Below are positions 55,299 through 63,994 of a DNA stretch of 64,000 bases, in pieces (the first letter of the stretch is position 1; each line of letters starts with the position of its first letter). This DNA is from Halobacillus halophilus DSM 2266. GTDB taxonomy: Bacteria; Bacillota; Bacilli; Bacillales; Halobacillaceae. The DNA is taken from NCBI RefSeq assembly GCF_000284515.1, contig NC_017668.1:2852001-2916000 (forward strand), given 5' to 3'. The position numbers were made by a program, and so were the translations under genes. The notes beneath the pieces are model-generated. The model had not been told where the DNA came from, did not search any database, and saw nothing but the letters and a program-made list of their open reading frames with translations.

Positions 55299-56509
55299 AC
55301 AGATGCTCCCCTATAAGAAAAAGGCACCAAGAAAGCTTGGCCGTCTTCTACTTGGACTTGGAATACTTTCATACCTTTCCGGCTCCATTTTCTAATGTAT
55401 CGATAGGTATGTTCAGGTATATCCCCAACTATAATAATGGTTTTCTTCTTGTAGAGCTCATGATGTAATCGGTGCATTAGCTCTTCCACTGGCATAAATA
55501 ACTGGTTAACTTGAATCCTCGCCAGTAACTCCAAAGAATCTTTCAATTGTTGATTTCCACTGCCTTCTGGCTGAAAAAAGAATGGTCTGTCATGCGGTCT
55601 CCTCATATTAATTAGCATTTCCAAATCGTAGTTATTCTGTGCAGCAAAATGACAAAGGTAACTGGCATAAGATAATAAGTTTTCTAAGTTTCTTGATATG
55701 TGTTCATTCCCAAGCCGGGTTTGCTGCGTTACATTTACAACGATTGTCCAGCTTATATCTACTTGGCGTTCAAAAACTTTAGTTTGCAGCGTGCCTGTTT
55801 TAGCACTTGCTTTCCAGTGGATACGATGAAACGGATCAGAAGATACATAATCCCTGGTTCCTACAGGAGTAAGTAAATCCTCAAACGGGGAAAATGAAGA
55901 CCGTTGTTCACCAGGCGCTACTTGAAATACTTCTTCTATTCCATACACCGGCTTTTGAATAGGGTAAATCACGATCTCCGTCTCATAAAGCGGCAGGAAA
56001 TCCATAGATATTGGAGAAAATTTAATTAAATGCGGAAAACGATACTGAATATCTGTAATCTTAGTAACCCCACGCTGCTCAGCTTTAATAGGAACTCTCA
56101 CTTCCTTTTCCCCTTCGCTCATTAATGAAAGAGGGATTGAAAATAAATATCCTTTCGCACTCTCTCGAATAAAAGATTCATCAGCTTTAATGTTTGAGTT
56201 GCTTTGAAAAGATAACCGGCCGTTTAAAACAGGGGCTTTTGAATTATTTCTAAATCGAAAACGAAGCGATGTATCTTCTCCAGGAAATAACCTAATGGAA
56301 GTTCTATGATTAAACAGTTTCAGTGATGACCCGCTGTATCTGTCATACCATTTACTTGAAAGAGCAATAACTACAAGCAAACTTGTAGGTATCAGAAGGA
56401 TGGATTGATCGAGAAAAAGACTTAATACTCCCGTCAATAAGATCATCGCTAAAAGAAAATCATAATACTTATGATTTTCATACCCAAGATCTTTCTTCCA
56501 CTGTTTCAC
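55295..56509 (-). CDS. DUF58-domain protein (vWA-like)
   Basis: A 404-residue protein. Two N-terminal membrane helices (residues 19-51) are followed by a beta-rich segment, and then the DUF58 motif DYVSSDPFHRIHWKASAKTG near residue 215. DUF58 resembles a von Willebrand A fold and works with MoxR ATPases as a chaperone-like pair. The start overlaps the MoxR stop by 4 bases (GTGA). It corresponds to YeaD of B. subtilis. Confidence 0.88.
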   Translation of the reverse strand: MKQWKKDLGYENHKYYDFLLAMILLTGVLSLFLDQSILLIPTSLLVVIALSSKWYDRYSGSSLKLFNHRTSIRLFPGEDTSLRFRFRNNSKAPVLNGRLSFQSNSNIKADESFIRESAKGYLFSIPLSLMSEGEKEVRVPIKAEQRGVTKITDIQYRFPHLIKFSPISMDFLPLYETEIVIYPIQKPVYGIEEVFQVAPGEQRSSFSPFEDLLTPVGTRDYVSSDPFHRIHWKASAKTGTLQTKVFERQVDISWTIVVNVTQQTRLGNEHISRNLENLLSYASYLCHFAAQNNYDLEMLINMRRPHDRPFFFQPEGSGNQQLKDSLELLARIQVNQLFMPVEELMHRLHHELYKKKTIIIVGDIPEHTYRYIRKWSRKGMKVFQVQVEDGQAFLVPFSYRGASV

Positions 56510-57459
56510 CGTGTATCTCCCGCTTCCACAGGTACGGGTACTTGTTCTATAATTTCACTTACCACTTGAGAATTCGTTTTACGAATTGAACCCTCCATTG
56601 AAAGGACAATGCGATGTTCAAAGACATAAGGAGCCAGTTCTTTAACATCCTCAGGAGTTACATAACTTCTCCCATTGAGTAATGCTTTTGCCTGACAGGC
56701 TCTCATAAAAACTAAGGCTCCACGAGTGCTTACTCCTAATTCAATATCGTGATTATGCCTGGTTAAACGTACAAGGTCCAATAAATAATTCATCGTATCC
56801 TCAGCAATCGTCATTTTTTTTACTTCTTCCCGCAAAGTCAGAATATCCTCAATATGAAGATCAGCCATTAACGTATGCATAGGTTCATCCATTTGGTAGG
56901 TACGCAGAATGTTTCTTTCTTCTTCGGCTGAGGGATAGCCCATATCTATCTTAAACATGAATCGATCGAGTTGGGCTTCTGGTAAAGGGAAGGTCCCCTG
57001 ACTGCTCTCGATTGGGTTCTGAGTAGCGATTACAAATAATGGAGGAGTGATTTGTAACGTTTCTCCATCTACTGTCGTCTGTTTTTCTTCCATAACCTCC
57101 AAAAGACTGGACTGAGTTTTAGGCGTGGCACGATTTATTTCATCAGCCAATAGAATGTTCGTCATAACAGGGCCTTCTCGTAATTCAAATTCCTGAGTTT
57201 TCGGATTAAAAAATTGAATCCCTGTCACGTCACTGGGAAGCACATCCGGTGTAAATTGGACACGGCTGAACTTACCATCCATGATCTTCGCAAAACTCTT
57301 GGCCAGCTTTGTCTTACCTGACCCTGGAACACTTTCCAGCAGCACATGGCCATCTGCAAGTATTGCTGTAAATAACAACTCTATAACATCTCCCTTTCCT
57401 AATATCACCTGGTTAATGGATTCGTGCGCTTTCTTTACAGCCTCTGCTTTTATACCCAA
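56506..57459 (-). CDS. MoxR-type AAA+ ATPase
   Basis: A 317-residue MoxR-family AAA+ ATPase. Walker A is SVPGSGKT (residues 43-50), Walker B is ILLADEINRA, sensor 1 is FVIATQNPIE, and the late ARG box lies in STRGALVFMRACQA. It is the first gene of a three-gene operon with DUF58 and membrane proteins. It probably remodels or activates a membrane or cell-wall client. The ATG follows GGGGGAAAT. Confidence 0.93.
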   Translation of the reverse strand: MGIKAEAVKKAHESINQVILGKGDVIELLFTAILADGHVLLESVPGSGKTKLAKSFAKIMDGKFSRVQFTPDVLPSDVTGIQFFNPKTQEFELREGPVMTNILLADEINRATPKTQSSLLEVMEEKQTTVDGETLQITPPLFVIATQNPIESSQGTFPLPEAQLDRFMFKIDMGYPSAEEERNILRTYQMDEPMHTLMADLHIEDILTLREEVKKMTIAEDTMNYLLDLVRLTRHNHDIELGVSTRGALVFMRACQAKALLNGRSYVTPEDVKELAPYVFEHRIVLSMEGSIRKTNSQVVSEIIEQVPVPVEAGDTR

Positions 57460-57532
57460 TCTTCATTTCCCCCTTATGTATATATACCTACCTAATCGTA
57501 ACACATTTCTGATAATTCTATATGTGAACAAA

Positions 57533-57564
57533 AAACAACCTGTTCTCTAAAGAACAGGTTGTTT
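57533..57564 (-). terminator. Terminator of the glycine betaine-binding protein gene
   Basis: A perfect 14-bp stem AAACAACCTGTTCT with its partner arm, a 4-nt loop, then a T-rich run on the minus strand. Confidence 0.88.
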
Positions 57565-57576
57565 GTAAAGGGATCG

Positions 57577-58494
57577 TTATTCAGCTGTCCATTCATCAAT
57601 GACATCCTGGTGTTCATCGATCCAGTTTTGGGCACCCTCTTCAGGTGTGTCTGCTTCGTTTAAAGCAGCCATCAGACTACCCAGCTGCTGGTCATCCATC
57701 TTAAAGTTGTCAAACCATTTTACAACTGTAGGGTTGTCTTCTTCCAAACCTTTACGGGCAGCATATGAAATATTTTCTGATTCACCATATACACCTTTTG
57801 TATCTTCAAGGAACTTAAGATCCATTTCTGCAAATACCCAGTGAGGTTTCCAAAGTGTTACCACAATTGGTTCTTCATCTTCAATGGCACCTTTAAGTTC
57901 TGTTGTCATTGTTGGGCCAGATGAAGCGGCCAGTGAATAGTCCAAGTCGTATTCATTAATGGCATCTTCCGTTAAGGACATCAGACTTGCACCGGCGTCA
58001 ATTCCCACAATTTGTTTCTCATCTAATGCATCTGTCGTTTTTAAATCTTCTATCGTATTAATGTCTTCCATGTATGTTGGTACTACAAGGCCTAATTCTG
58101 TACCTTCATACCATGTTTCGCGCCAGTCAATATCTTCTTCATACTTATCATAGAAAGCTTTGTCTGTATTTGGGAGCCAGATTTCCATCCCAATGTCTAG
58201 ATCTCCAGAAGAAAGGGCTTCATATAGGAATCCTTTTTCTACTTGTTTAAGCTCCACGTCATACCCTTTTTCTTCTAAAACAATTTTCCACATATTTGAT
58301 ACGGCTACGTTTTCAGCCCAGTTGTTCATACCAATACTGATAGAACCTTTTTCTTCAGTAGATTCACCGTTATCTGATCCACCATCACCATTTCCACCTT
58401 CAGCGTTCTCGGAGTCGTCTCCTCCACCACAAGCGGCAAGTACAAGCACGATACCTAAGAATAATGCAGGTAGCCATTTACGTAAATTACTCAT
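57577..58494 (-). CDS. Glycine betaine ABC transporter binding lipoprotein (OpuAC-like)
   Basis: A 305-residue lipoprotein that would bind glycine betaine or a related solute. The lipobox LAAC has the lipidated Cys at residue 22, followed by a Gly/Asp/Glu linker. The OpuAC fold shows SIGMNNWAENVAVSNMWK and the aromatic ligands near LWKPHWVFAEMDLK. No permease or ATPase gene is adjacent, so it must work with a transporter elsewhere. Osmolyte uptake fits a salt-adapted host. Confidence 0.9.
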   Translation of the reverse strand: MSNLRKWLPALFLGIVLVLAACGGGDDSENAEGGNGDGGSDNGESTEEKGSISIGMNNWAENVAVSNMWKIVLEEKGYDVELKQVEKGFLYEALSSGDLDIGMEIWLPNTDKAFYDKYEEDIDWRETWYEGTELGLVVPTYMEDINTIEDLKTTDALDEKQIVGIDAGASLMSLTEDAINEYDLDYSLAASSGPTMTTELKGAIEDEEPIVVTLWKPHWVFAEMDLKFLEDTKGVYGESENISYAARKGLEEDNPTVVKWFDNFKMDDQQLGSLMAALNEADTPEEGAQNWIDEHQDVIDEWTAE

Positions 58495-58640
58495 TAAAAT
58501 CCTCCTTTAGTATATTCCCTGATGACTTTAGTCTTGATTATATTTTCGTATTATAGCATAAACAATCTCAAGTTTAAACAATTTTAACTGTACAAATATT
58601 CTTTTCAGTTTTTACTAAATTAGTTTTAAAAGCTTGATAT

Positions 58641-58679
58641 TTACCTCAGGACATCCAACATTTGGATGTCCTGAGGTAA
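58641..58679 (-). terminator. Hairpin after the yfhD gene
   Basis: A perfect 18-bp stem TTACCTCAGGACATCCAA with its partner arm and a 3-nt loop. Its arms closely resemble the MFS terminator at 58973-59006 (see findings). Confidence 0.75.
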
Positions 58680-58692
58680 CAGTATATGGCAT

Positions 58693-58881
58693 TTAATTAT
58701 TTGATTTTTTGTGAGCGCGACGGTCAGCTGCTTTACTTCTTTCTAGAGCTTCCATATCTTCGCGATCGGCAATCTCTTCAGAAAATTCAACGTCAATACC
58801 CGGGTGCTTCTGATCTGTAGGTGTTTGAGGAAGTCGTTGTTTTCTCTTCCCTTTTCCACTGTTGTGTTCATCTCTTCCCAT
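58693..58881 (-). CDS. yfhD: YfhD-family small protein
   Basis: A 62-residue, very hydrophilic YfhD-like protein: KRKQRLPQTPTD, then GIDVEFSEEIADREDMEALERSK and a basic tail. It is probably intrinsically disordered. The ATG at 58881 follows GGAGGG by nine bases; an upstream TTG is less likely. Function unknown. It is flanked on both sides by near-identical hairpins. Confidence 0.8.
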   Translation of the reverse strand: MGRDEHNSGKGKRKQRLPQTPTDQKHPGIDVEFSEEIADREDMEALERSKAADRRAHKKSNN

Positions 58882-58966
58882 TAGCAATAACCCTCCTTTT
58901 GGTTGATCATTTCTATTATTTACAACTAAAATCTTTACTATTCTCTGGTCATATTAAAATGAAATA

Positions 58967-59006
58967 AAAAAACCCCAGGACCATCCATTTTCTGGATGAC
59001 CTGAGG
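58967..59006 (-). terminator. Terminator of the MFS transporter gene
   Basis: Imperfect stem with CCTGGGG/CCCCAGG and CATCCA/TGGATG arms, then TTTTTTT on the minus strand. Confidence 0.8.
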
Positions 59007-59023
59007 TGCTATTTCTTTCCATA

Positions 59024-60190
59024 TTAATGCTGCTGGATAGTCTGTGTTTTCGAAATGCCTCTAGTAATTGAGAAACAGCTTGAAGCTAGAGCAAGAAGAA
59101 TAAACAGTCCACCAACTGTAGCGTTATGAATAACTGAACTCTGCTCAATTACGATACCGCCTATAGTTGAACCTAAAGCAATTCCTAAATGAAGAGCAGA
59201 GTTGTTCAAACTTTGCTGGATATCAGAGGTTTCAGGAGCAGTGACTACTAGGTAGCTTTGCTGGGCCGGTGTGATTGCCCAGCTTAGGGAACTCCAGAAG
59301 ACCATGACAATCAAGAATAAAGGTAATGAAAAAGTAACATAAGGAATGATAAAGATTGCTATAGCAAATAAAACAATAATACCTATAATGCTCTTTTCCG
59401 ATCCCCATTTGTCTGCGGCCATACCGCCTATACCGCCACCGGACACTGCTGCCACACCAAAAATAAAGTAAGCAATACTTACCCACGCTGGATCCAGCCC
59501 TAAAGTCGTTTTTAAAAAAGGTGTCAGATACGCATATAAGGTCAGATGACCTGTTAAAAACAAGAAGGAGGTCATCTGGGCAGAAAAAATTTTCTTATCT
59601 TTCAAAGAGTGGATCTGTTCCTTAATTGAAATCACGGGCTTAGGCTTAATTCGTTCCAAAGAAAATGCCACAGCAATCATAGAGACTAATGTAAGGATCG
59701 AAATAAGTAAGAAAGGAACTCGCCATCCAAACGCATTACCAATGGTTAGACCTATTGGCACGCCCAAAACCAGTGATCCGCTAATTCCCATAAAAATAAT
59801 ACCGATAGCACGTCCCCGGTATTGATGCTCACTAATAGCAGACGCAATCGTGACTCCCAGAACTACTAACAAGGAACCGCTTGCTGCTGTCAGCACTCTT
59901 GCCGCCATAAGAATACCGTAAGAAGGACTCCAAAAAGCTATCATATTTCCTGTAAAAAAGATGAATAATGTCCATAACATTAACTTTTTTCTTTCTATTT
60001 TGGCTGTCGCTGTTAAGAGTATGGGGGAAGCCAAGGCAAAAACTAGCGAAAAGATTGTAATTAGTAATCCGGCCTGTCCCAAAGAAATACGTAAATCAGC
60101 AGCAACCAGGTCCAAGGTGCCGCCTATAATCAATTCAACCGTACCGACTACAAAAGCAACGATAGCCAGCATATAAACTTTTTTATTCAT
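59024..60190 (-). CDS. MFS (DHA1-type) multidrug or sugar efflux transporter
   Basis: A 388-residue major facilitator protein with 12 predicted helices. DHA1-type motifs include the TM2-3 loop TATAKIERKKLMLW and the TM4-5 antiporter motif GIIFMGISGSLVLGVPIG. Substrate is not readable from sequence. It is divergent from a TrmB-type regulator, which probably controls it; the paired inverted repeat at 60214-60235 overlaps its -10. The ATG follows GAGAGGG. Confidence 0.87.
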   Translation of the reverse strand: MNKKVYMLAIVAFVVGTVELIIGGTLDLVAADLRISLGQAGLLITIFSLVFALASPILLTATAKIERKKLMLWTLFIFFTGNMIAFWSPSYGILMAARVLTAASGSLLVVLGVTIASAISEHQYRGRAIGIIFMGISGSLVLGVPIGLTIGNAFGWRVPFLLISILTLVSMIAVAFSLERIKPKPVISIKEQIHSLKDKKIFSAQMTSFLFLTGHLTLYAYLTPFLKTTLGLDPAWVSIAYFIFGVAAVSGGGIGGMAADKWGSEKSIIGIIVLFAIAIFIIPYVTFSLPLFLIVMVFWSSLSWAITPAQQSYLVVTAPETSDIQQSLNNSALHLGIALGSTIGGIVIEQSSVIHNATVGGLFILLALASSCFSITRGISKTQTIQQH

Positions 60191-60213
60191 TCTTCTAAAA
60201 CCCTCTCTAATTA

Positions 60214-60235
60214 GGTTACCACTACAATAGTAACC
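60214..60235. promoter_or_regulatory. Candidate TrmB-regulator operator in the MFS promoter
   Basis: GGTTAC and GTAACC are inverted repeats separated by 10 bases, overlapping the -10 of the MFS promoter. Confidence 0.5.
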
Positions 60236-60255
60236 ACTTACCTTTACAAAAACAA
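60227..60255 (-). promoter_or_regulatory. Probable promoter of the MFS gene
   Basis: TTGTTT, 17-base spacer, TACTAT on the minus strand. Confidence 0.45.
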
Positions 60256-60338
60256 GAGAAAATATGCTAGTATATTTTACGCAACAACTTATTCCATGTA
60301 TTCTTTAAGCAAGAAGGTATGGACAAGGGGAATCTATT

Positions 60339-61097
60339 ATGTTACAAAAATTCGGTTTTACTCAATACGAAAGCCAAGTTTTTGAAGTATTATCCGCAAG
60401 TCATCAGCCCATGGACGCAAGCACGATTGTTAGATTTTCTCAAGTTCCCAAGTCAAAAGTTTATGAAGTGCTAAATCGAATGGTTGAAAAAGGACTCATT
60501 CTAAGTTCTTCCACGGATCGAAAAAAACTTTATAATGCTGTTCCGCTTGAAACAATTATTGAAAACCTGACAACTGAATTTGAAGCTAATGTGGAAGATC
60601 TTAGAAATAAGGAATACACCCACACTCCGATAGACGATCGTGTATGGACAGTCAAAAACAGCAGAACAATCTCGTCTCTAACAAAAGAATTAACGGAGAA
60701 TGCGAACTCCAGCATTTACATATCAGGTTGGAATGAGCATTTAAAGGCTCTCACTCCACTGCTTGAACAGAAAAAAAATGAGGGTGTTACAGTAGAAATG
60801 CTGTCTGTAGGTGAACTGGAGAGTTCCATTCCACAAACTCATGTGTTAATACCGAATGAAGGACATGAAGCTCTTGAGAGATATCAATTATTGATAGTTG
60901 ATGAGAAGGAGATATTGTTCGCAGGGATTGAGCAGGGGGAGTGGCAGGGGATCCAAACACTATCCAGATCTCTTGTTAAATTTTTCACTGAATTCTTTTA
61001 CCACGACGTAGCCCTTACCGAAATTACAAAAAAATATGAAAACACTCTTATGGAGGATGAAAGTATCAAAAAAATCCTTATGAAACTGAGGTATTAA
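60339..61097 (+). CDS. TrmB-family transcriptional regulator
   Basis: A 252-residue TrmB-type regulator. The N-terminal winged helix (residues 1-70; LQKFGFTQYESQVFEVLSAS then QVPKSKVYEVLNRMVEKGL) leads into a short coiled coil and a C-terminal effector domain from about residue 100, related to the sugar-binding fold of archaeal TrmB. It is divergent from the MFS exporter and probably represses or activates it in response to that exporter's substrate. The ATG follows AAGGGG. Confidence 0.88.
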   Translation: MLQKFGFTQYESQVFEVLSASHQPMDASTIVRFSQVPKSKVYEVLNRMVEKGLILSSSTDRKKLYNAVPLETIIENLTTEFEANVEDLRNKEYTHTPIDDRVWTVKNSRTISSLTKELTENANSSIYISGWNEHLKALTPLLEQKKNEGVTVEMLSVGELESSIPQTHVLIPNEGHEALERYQLLIVDEKEILFAGIEQGEWQGIQTLSRSLVKFFTEFFYHDVALTEITKKYENTLMEDESIKKILMKLRY

Positions 61098-61099
61098 AA

Positions 61100-61138
61100 A
61101 CACCTCCGGCCTCCTATCTTCAGGAGTACCCGAGGTGT
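61100..61138. terminator. Compound bidirectional terminator
   Basis: Outer stem ACACCTC/GAGGTGT and inner stem CTCCT/AGGAG, with T-rich sequence on the minus strand. Confidence 0.7.
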
Positions 61139-61143
61139 AATCA

Positions 61144-61383
61144 TTATACCTTTTCAACTATATAAGCTTTTTTCTCACGGAAATATTTTTCTCCGTCCTC
61201 AGCAGAATGTTCAAAGAACCCTTCAAATACGTCTACAACTTTATATTGGCGCTCAGGATCAGTAAACAATTGTGATTCATTGTTTGACAGAACAACCACA
61301 TCGGTTGTAGAAACAAAGCTGTCTAATTCTTTTGCTAAATAGTTTTGACCTACTTCTACATTACTTAAACGATGTTGTGTCAT
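61144..61383 (-). CDS. Hypothetical acidic small protein
   Basis: A 79-residue soluble protein that I do not recognise. NVEVGQNYLAKELDSFV is followed by DVVVLSNNESQLF and a C-terminal YREKKAYIVEK-like stretch (FREKKAYIVEKV). The ATG at 61383 follows AAAGGTGG. It is convergent with the TrmB gene. Confidence 0.6.
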   Translation of the reverse strand: MTQHRLSNVEVGQNYLAKELDSFVSTTDVVVLSNNESQLFTDPERQYKVVDVFEGFFEHSAEDGEKYFREKKAYIVEKV

Positions 61384-62027
61384 TTCTTTATTCCACCTTT
61401 CATATATGGACGGTTTCCCCTTAAGTTGAGCTGTAAAACATAAGAAAGCTAATGAATACAGAATGATAATTAGAAAAGAAATTGCAGGCTGTATCTTATA
61501 TTAAAATAATGCGAAGTTATCAAAGGGAGAGTTTTTCAAGATGTTCTTCCGGTTAGGTGCGGAAGATGACGCCATTACCTCTACTTTCAAACCATGGCAA
61601 ACTAAGGCTGGCAAAATCAACAAATAACACTATTCGAACGTTCAGTTTGTAAAAGTCAAGCCGAAACTAAGACAGGGCAAGCTCCCTTTTATACCTAAGG
61701 AACTACGGGAATGTTCAATACGCTGAATTTAATAGAAGAGAAGCGGGTATATGTGTTAAGAAAGTAAAGGATTCATTACCTTCACAGCCTGACGTTTAAT
61801 CCAGAAATGGATATCAACATTGCCTAGTTTGATCAGCAAACGAGGTGTAAAAGTATGAAAAGAGATTGAAAATGAAGGAATCTCTTGAAGATCATTTTCA
61901 ATCCAAATAAAAAAAGAATGGAAAGCAAAGACCGGTCTCATGGTGTAACCTGTGATTATGATATAAAGAAGTCATATCAACTGTCTTTTATTACGACTTA
62001 GTCTTTTTAACAAATAGAGGTGTAAAC
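61384..62027. other. Gene-poor stretch of about 640 bp
   Basis: No well-supported gene was found. A 27-codon frame at 61541 (ATG after a distant GGGAG) and a 61-codon minus-strand frame at 61756-61941 both lack convincing start signals and any recognisable family. The stretch may hold decayed genes or the promoter of the hydrolase gene that follows. Confidence 0.5.
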
Positions 62028-62837
62028 TTGTTAGAATATAAAGTATTTAGTGAAGAACATACAAAACCATATGTACTTCTACTTCATGGAATAGGTGGAA
62101 GTGCCAATATCTTTTTCCCTCAAATTAAAGAATATAAAAAACATTTTAATGTCATCGCTATACATCTGCGAGGACACAAGGGGTCACCAAGTGTTTATTC
62201 AAACTCAAGCGCATTTTCTTTTAAAGAAGCGGCGAACGACGTTATTGAGGTTATGGATCAATTACGAATTAAGAAAGCGCATTTCGTTGGGGTGTCTCTT
62301 GGAACGGTTATCATTCACCAGTTGTTATCCATGGCCCCTAACCGCGTAGAAACTGCCGTAATGGGGGGAGCCATAACAAAAATGAACCTTATATCCAGGC
62401 TCCTTCTCTCTTTCGGAAAGCTAGCCAAGAATGTGATGCCATATTTATGGCTGTATTCTTTATTTGCACGAGTGCTGATGCCTAGAAAAAACCACAAAGA
62501 ATCAAGGAATGCTTTCATAAAAGAAGCTTCCCAAATGAAACGAGCAGAGTTTTTAGGTTGGTATGATATAGCTCCTACGGTAGACACTACCTTTATGGAT
62601 GTAGAAAAAACTGCTGGATCCATTCCTAAACTTTACCTCATGGGCAGCGGAGACCGTATGTTTAAAAAAGATACATGGAAAAATGTAAAGAATATGCCTA
62701 ATACAACATGCCTTTTCATTCCTAATTCCGGACATGTCGTAAACTTGGACACCCCAGAGATTTTCAATAACTGTTCAATCTCCTATATGAAAACTAAAGG
62801 AAACATTCATGGCTCCCTATTAGAAGAAAAGACTTGA
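62028..62837 (+). CDS. Alpha/beta hydrolase
   Basis: A 269-residue alpha/beta-hydrolase-fold enzyme. The oxyanion region is LLLHGIGGSANIF. The nucleophile Ser94 is in GVSLGT (a GxSxG-type elbow), and the catalytic His is in NSGHVVNLDTPE near residue 239. A helical lid lies between about residues 125 and 185. The start is TTG at 62028 after GAGGTG. Substrate unknown; a lipase or esterase role is most likely. Confidence 0.87.
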   Translation: MLEYKVFSEEHTKPYVLLLHGIGGSANIFFPQIKEYKKHFNVIAIHLRGHKGSPSVYSNSSAFSFKEAANDVIEVMDQLRIKKAHFVGVSLGTVIIHQLLSMAPNRVETAVMGGAITKMNLISRLLLSFGKLAKNVMPYLWLYSLFARVLMPRKNHKESRNAFIKEASQMKRAEFLGWYDIAPTVDTTFMDVEKTAGSIPKLYLMGSGDRMFKKDTWKNVKNMPNTTCLFIPNSGHVVNLDTPEIFNNCSISYMKTKGNIHGSLLEEKT

Positions 62838-62854
62838 ATTATTAGTTCACTAAA

Positions 62855-62888
62855 GGAGAAAGAGGTCCGGCAAAGCGGCTCTTTCTCC
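62855..62888 (+). terminator. Probable terminator of the hydrolase gene
   Basis: A 10-bp stem GGAGAAAGAG/CTCTTTCTCC with inner CCG/CGG pairs. The T run is poor. Confidence 0.55.
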
Positions 62889-62973
62889 AATAAAAAGGTC
62901 ATCCTGTGAATAAAATCAATTAAACTGAAACTATGTTACCTTTAAGGATATTACTCTTCCTCCCTAAAGCTTT

Positions 62974-63570
62974 TTAAATAGATAACAAACGTTTCCGATA
63001 CAGCAGTATTATTAATTCTATTAATAATTTAGGAAATCGCTTAGGGAAAAACTTTCTCAAGTAAAACTTATAGTACGCTTTCTTCAAATCAGGCCAGTAC
63101 TGACATTCATTAGGTTGAGTGAACCTTACCACATCAATTAGTACTACTTCGTTATTTCTAGTTAGCATAATATTTCTCAGATGTATATCACTCGGTGTTA
63201 AGCCCCGACTCCTCACATATGTTAATACTTCATCAACTTTACGTACCATCTCTGGAGTAATTCGTTTTCCAGTTCTAAGACAGTCATAAAAAGTTATACC
63301 TTCCACATACTCCATAATTAAATAGCCATCTCCAACTTCTTTTAAATGTGGAAAAAATACTCGGTTGGATAAACGATTATAGACCTCTGCTTCTCTGAAT
63401 GCTAAATGCTGATGAGAAGGATAAAAGACTTTGATCACCTGATTGATGTTCTTCATTTTAAAAACGGCCGCACTGCGCCCCTGACCTACACACTCTAGTT
63501 CAACCGGAAAACTTACAATACGGTTATCTTTAAAAACAATTTCCTCGACCAGATCTTCTATCTTTTTCAT
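62974..63570 (-). CDS. RIO/Ser-Thr kinase-like protein
   Basis: A 198-residue small kinase fold resembling YrzF/RIO-type proteins. An ATP-site Lys is in VIKVFYPSHQHL, the hinge region in YLIMEYVEGIT, and the catalytic Asp and Asn in SDIHLRNIM (HRD-like). The metal-binding DFG position reads DVV, in LIDVVRF. The short length and lack of an activation segment fit an atypical kinase; partners are unknown. The ATG follows AGGGGA. Confidence 0.8.
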   Translation of the reverse strand: MKKIEDLVEEIVFKDNRIVSFPVELECVGQGRSAAVFKMKNINQVIKVFYPSHQHLAFREAEVYNRLSNRVFFPHLKEVGDGYLIMEYVEGITFYDCLRTGKRITPEMVRKVDEVLTYVRSRGLTPSDIHLRNIMLTRNNEVVLIDVVRFTQPNECQYWPDLKKAYYKFYLRKFFPKRFPKLLIELIILLYRKRLLSI

Positions 63571-63633
63571 AGTATCCCCTCTATGGAAAAACGTTTATTT
63601 ATTACTCCCTATTATACCGGAGTTCACAAAAAA

Positions 63634-63658
63634 AGAATGAACTTTGCTTGTTCATTCT
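63634..63658 (-). terminator. Terminator-like hairpin downstream of the SASP gene
   Basis: A perfect 9-bp stem AGAATGAAC/GTTCATTCT with a 7-nt loop, then TTTTTTT on the minus strand. It follows the hairpin at 63685-63736 and precedes the kinase gene. Confidence 0.8.
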
Positions 63659-63684
63659 AAATTTACGCCACTATATCATTTTAG

Positions 63685-63736
63685 TGCTCAAATAAGAAAG
63701 CAGGAAGTCTTTTCTTCCTGCTTTCTTATTTGAGCA
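63685..63736 (-). terminator. Long hairpin after the SASP gene
   Basis: A perfect 23-bp stem with a 6-nt loop, starting directly after the SASP stop. T's after it are few; the second hairpin at 63634 probably finishes termination. Confidence 0.7.
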
Positions 63737-63994
63737 TTATTTATTTTTTTCCATAAGTTCCTTCTGGGCTTGTCTAACTAATTCTTTTACCATTTGTCCC
63801 CCGATTGGTCCGCCGATCCCGCCAGCGTCCCGTGCACTTAAGTTTCCGTTATCATATCGGTTTAATGGTATGCCTTTTTCTTCTGCGACTTCAAACTTTG
63901 CATTTTCAGGAGTCTGGCTTTTCACCAGTCTTTGTTTCAAATCATCGAGGCCTTTTTGTGCCTCTGGAACTAATATCTTATTTTTTCTTGCCAT
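63737..63994 (-). CDS. Alpha/beta-type small acid-soluble spore protein
   Basis: An 85-residue SASP that coats and protects spore DNA. It shows the family DNA-binding and germination-protease block KFEVAEEKGIPLNRYDNGNLSARDAGGIGGPIGGQMVKELV; the protease site is expected near FEVAEE (residues 39-44). The ATG at 63994 is close to the window end, so its ribosome site and promoter lie outside. It marks the organism as a spore former. Confidence 0.92.
   Translation of the reverse strand: MARKNKILVPEAQKGLDDLKQRLVKSQTPENAKFEVAEEKGIPLNRYDNGNLSARDAGGIGGPIGGQMVKELVRQAQKELMEKNK

Noticed and set aside
61756-61941. 61-codon minus-strand frame
   Set aside because: No ribosome site before the ATG, no recognisable family and biased composition; probably non-coding or a decayed fragment.
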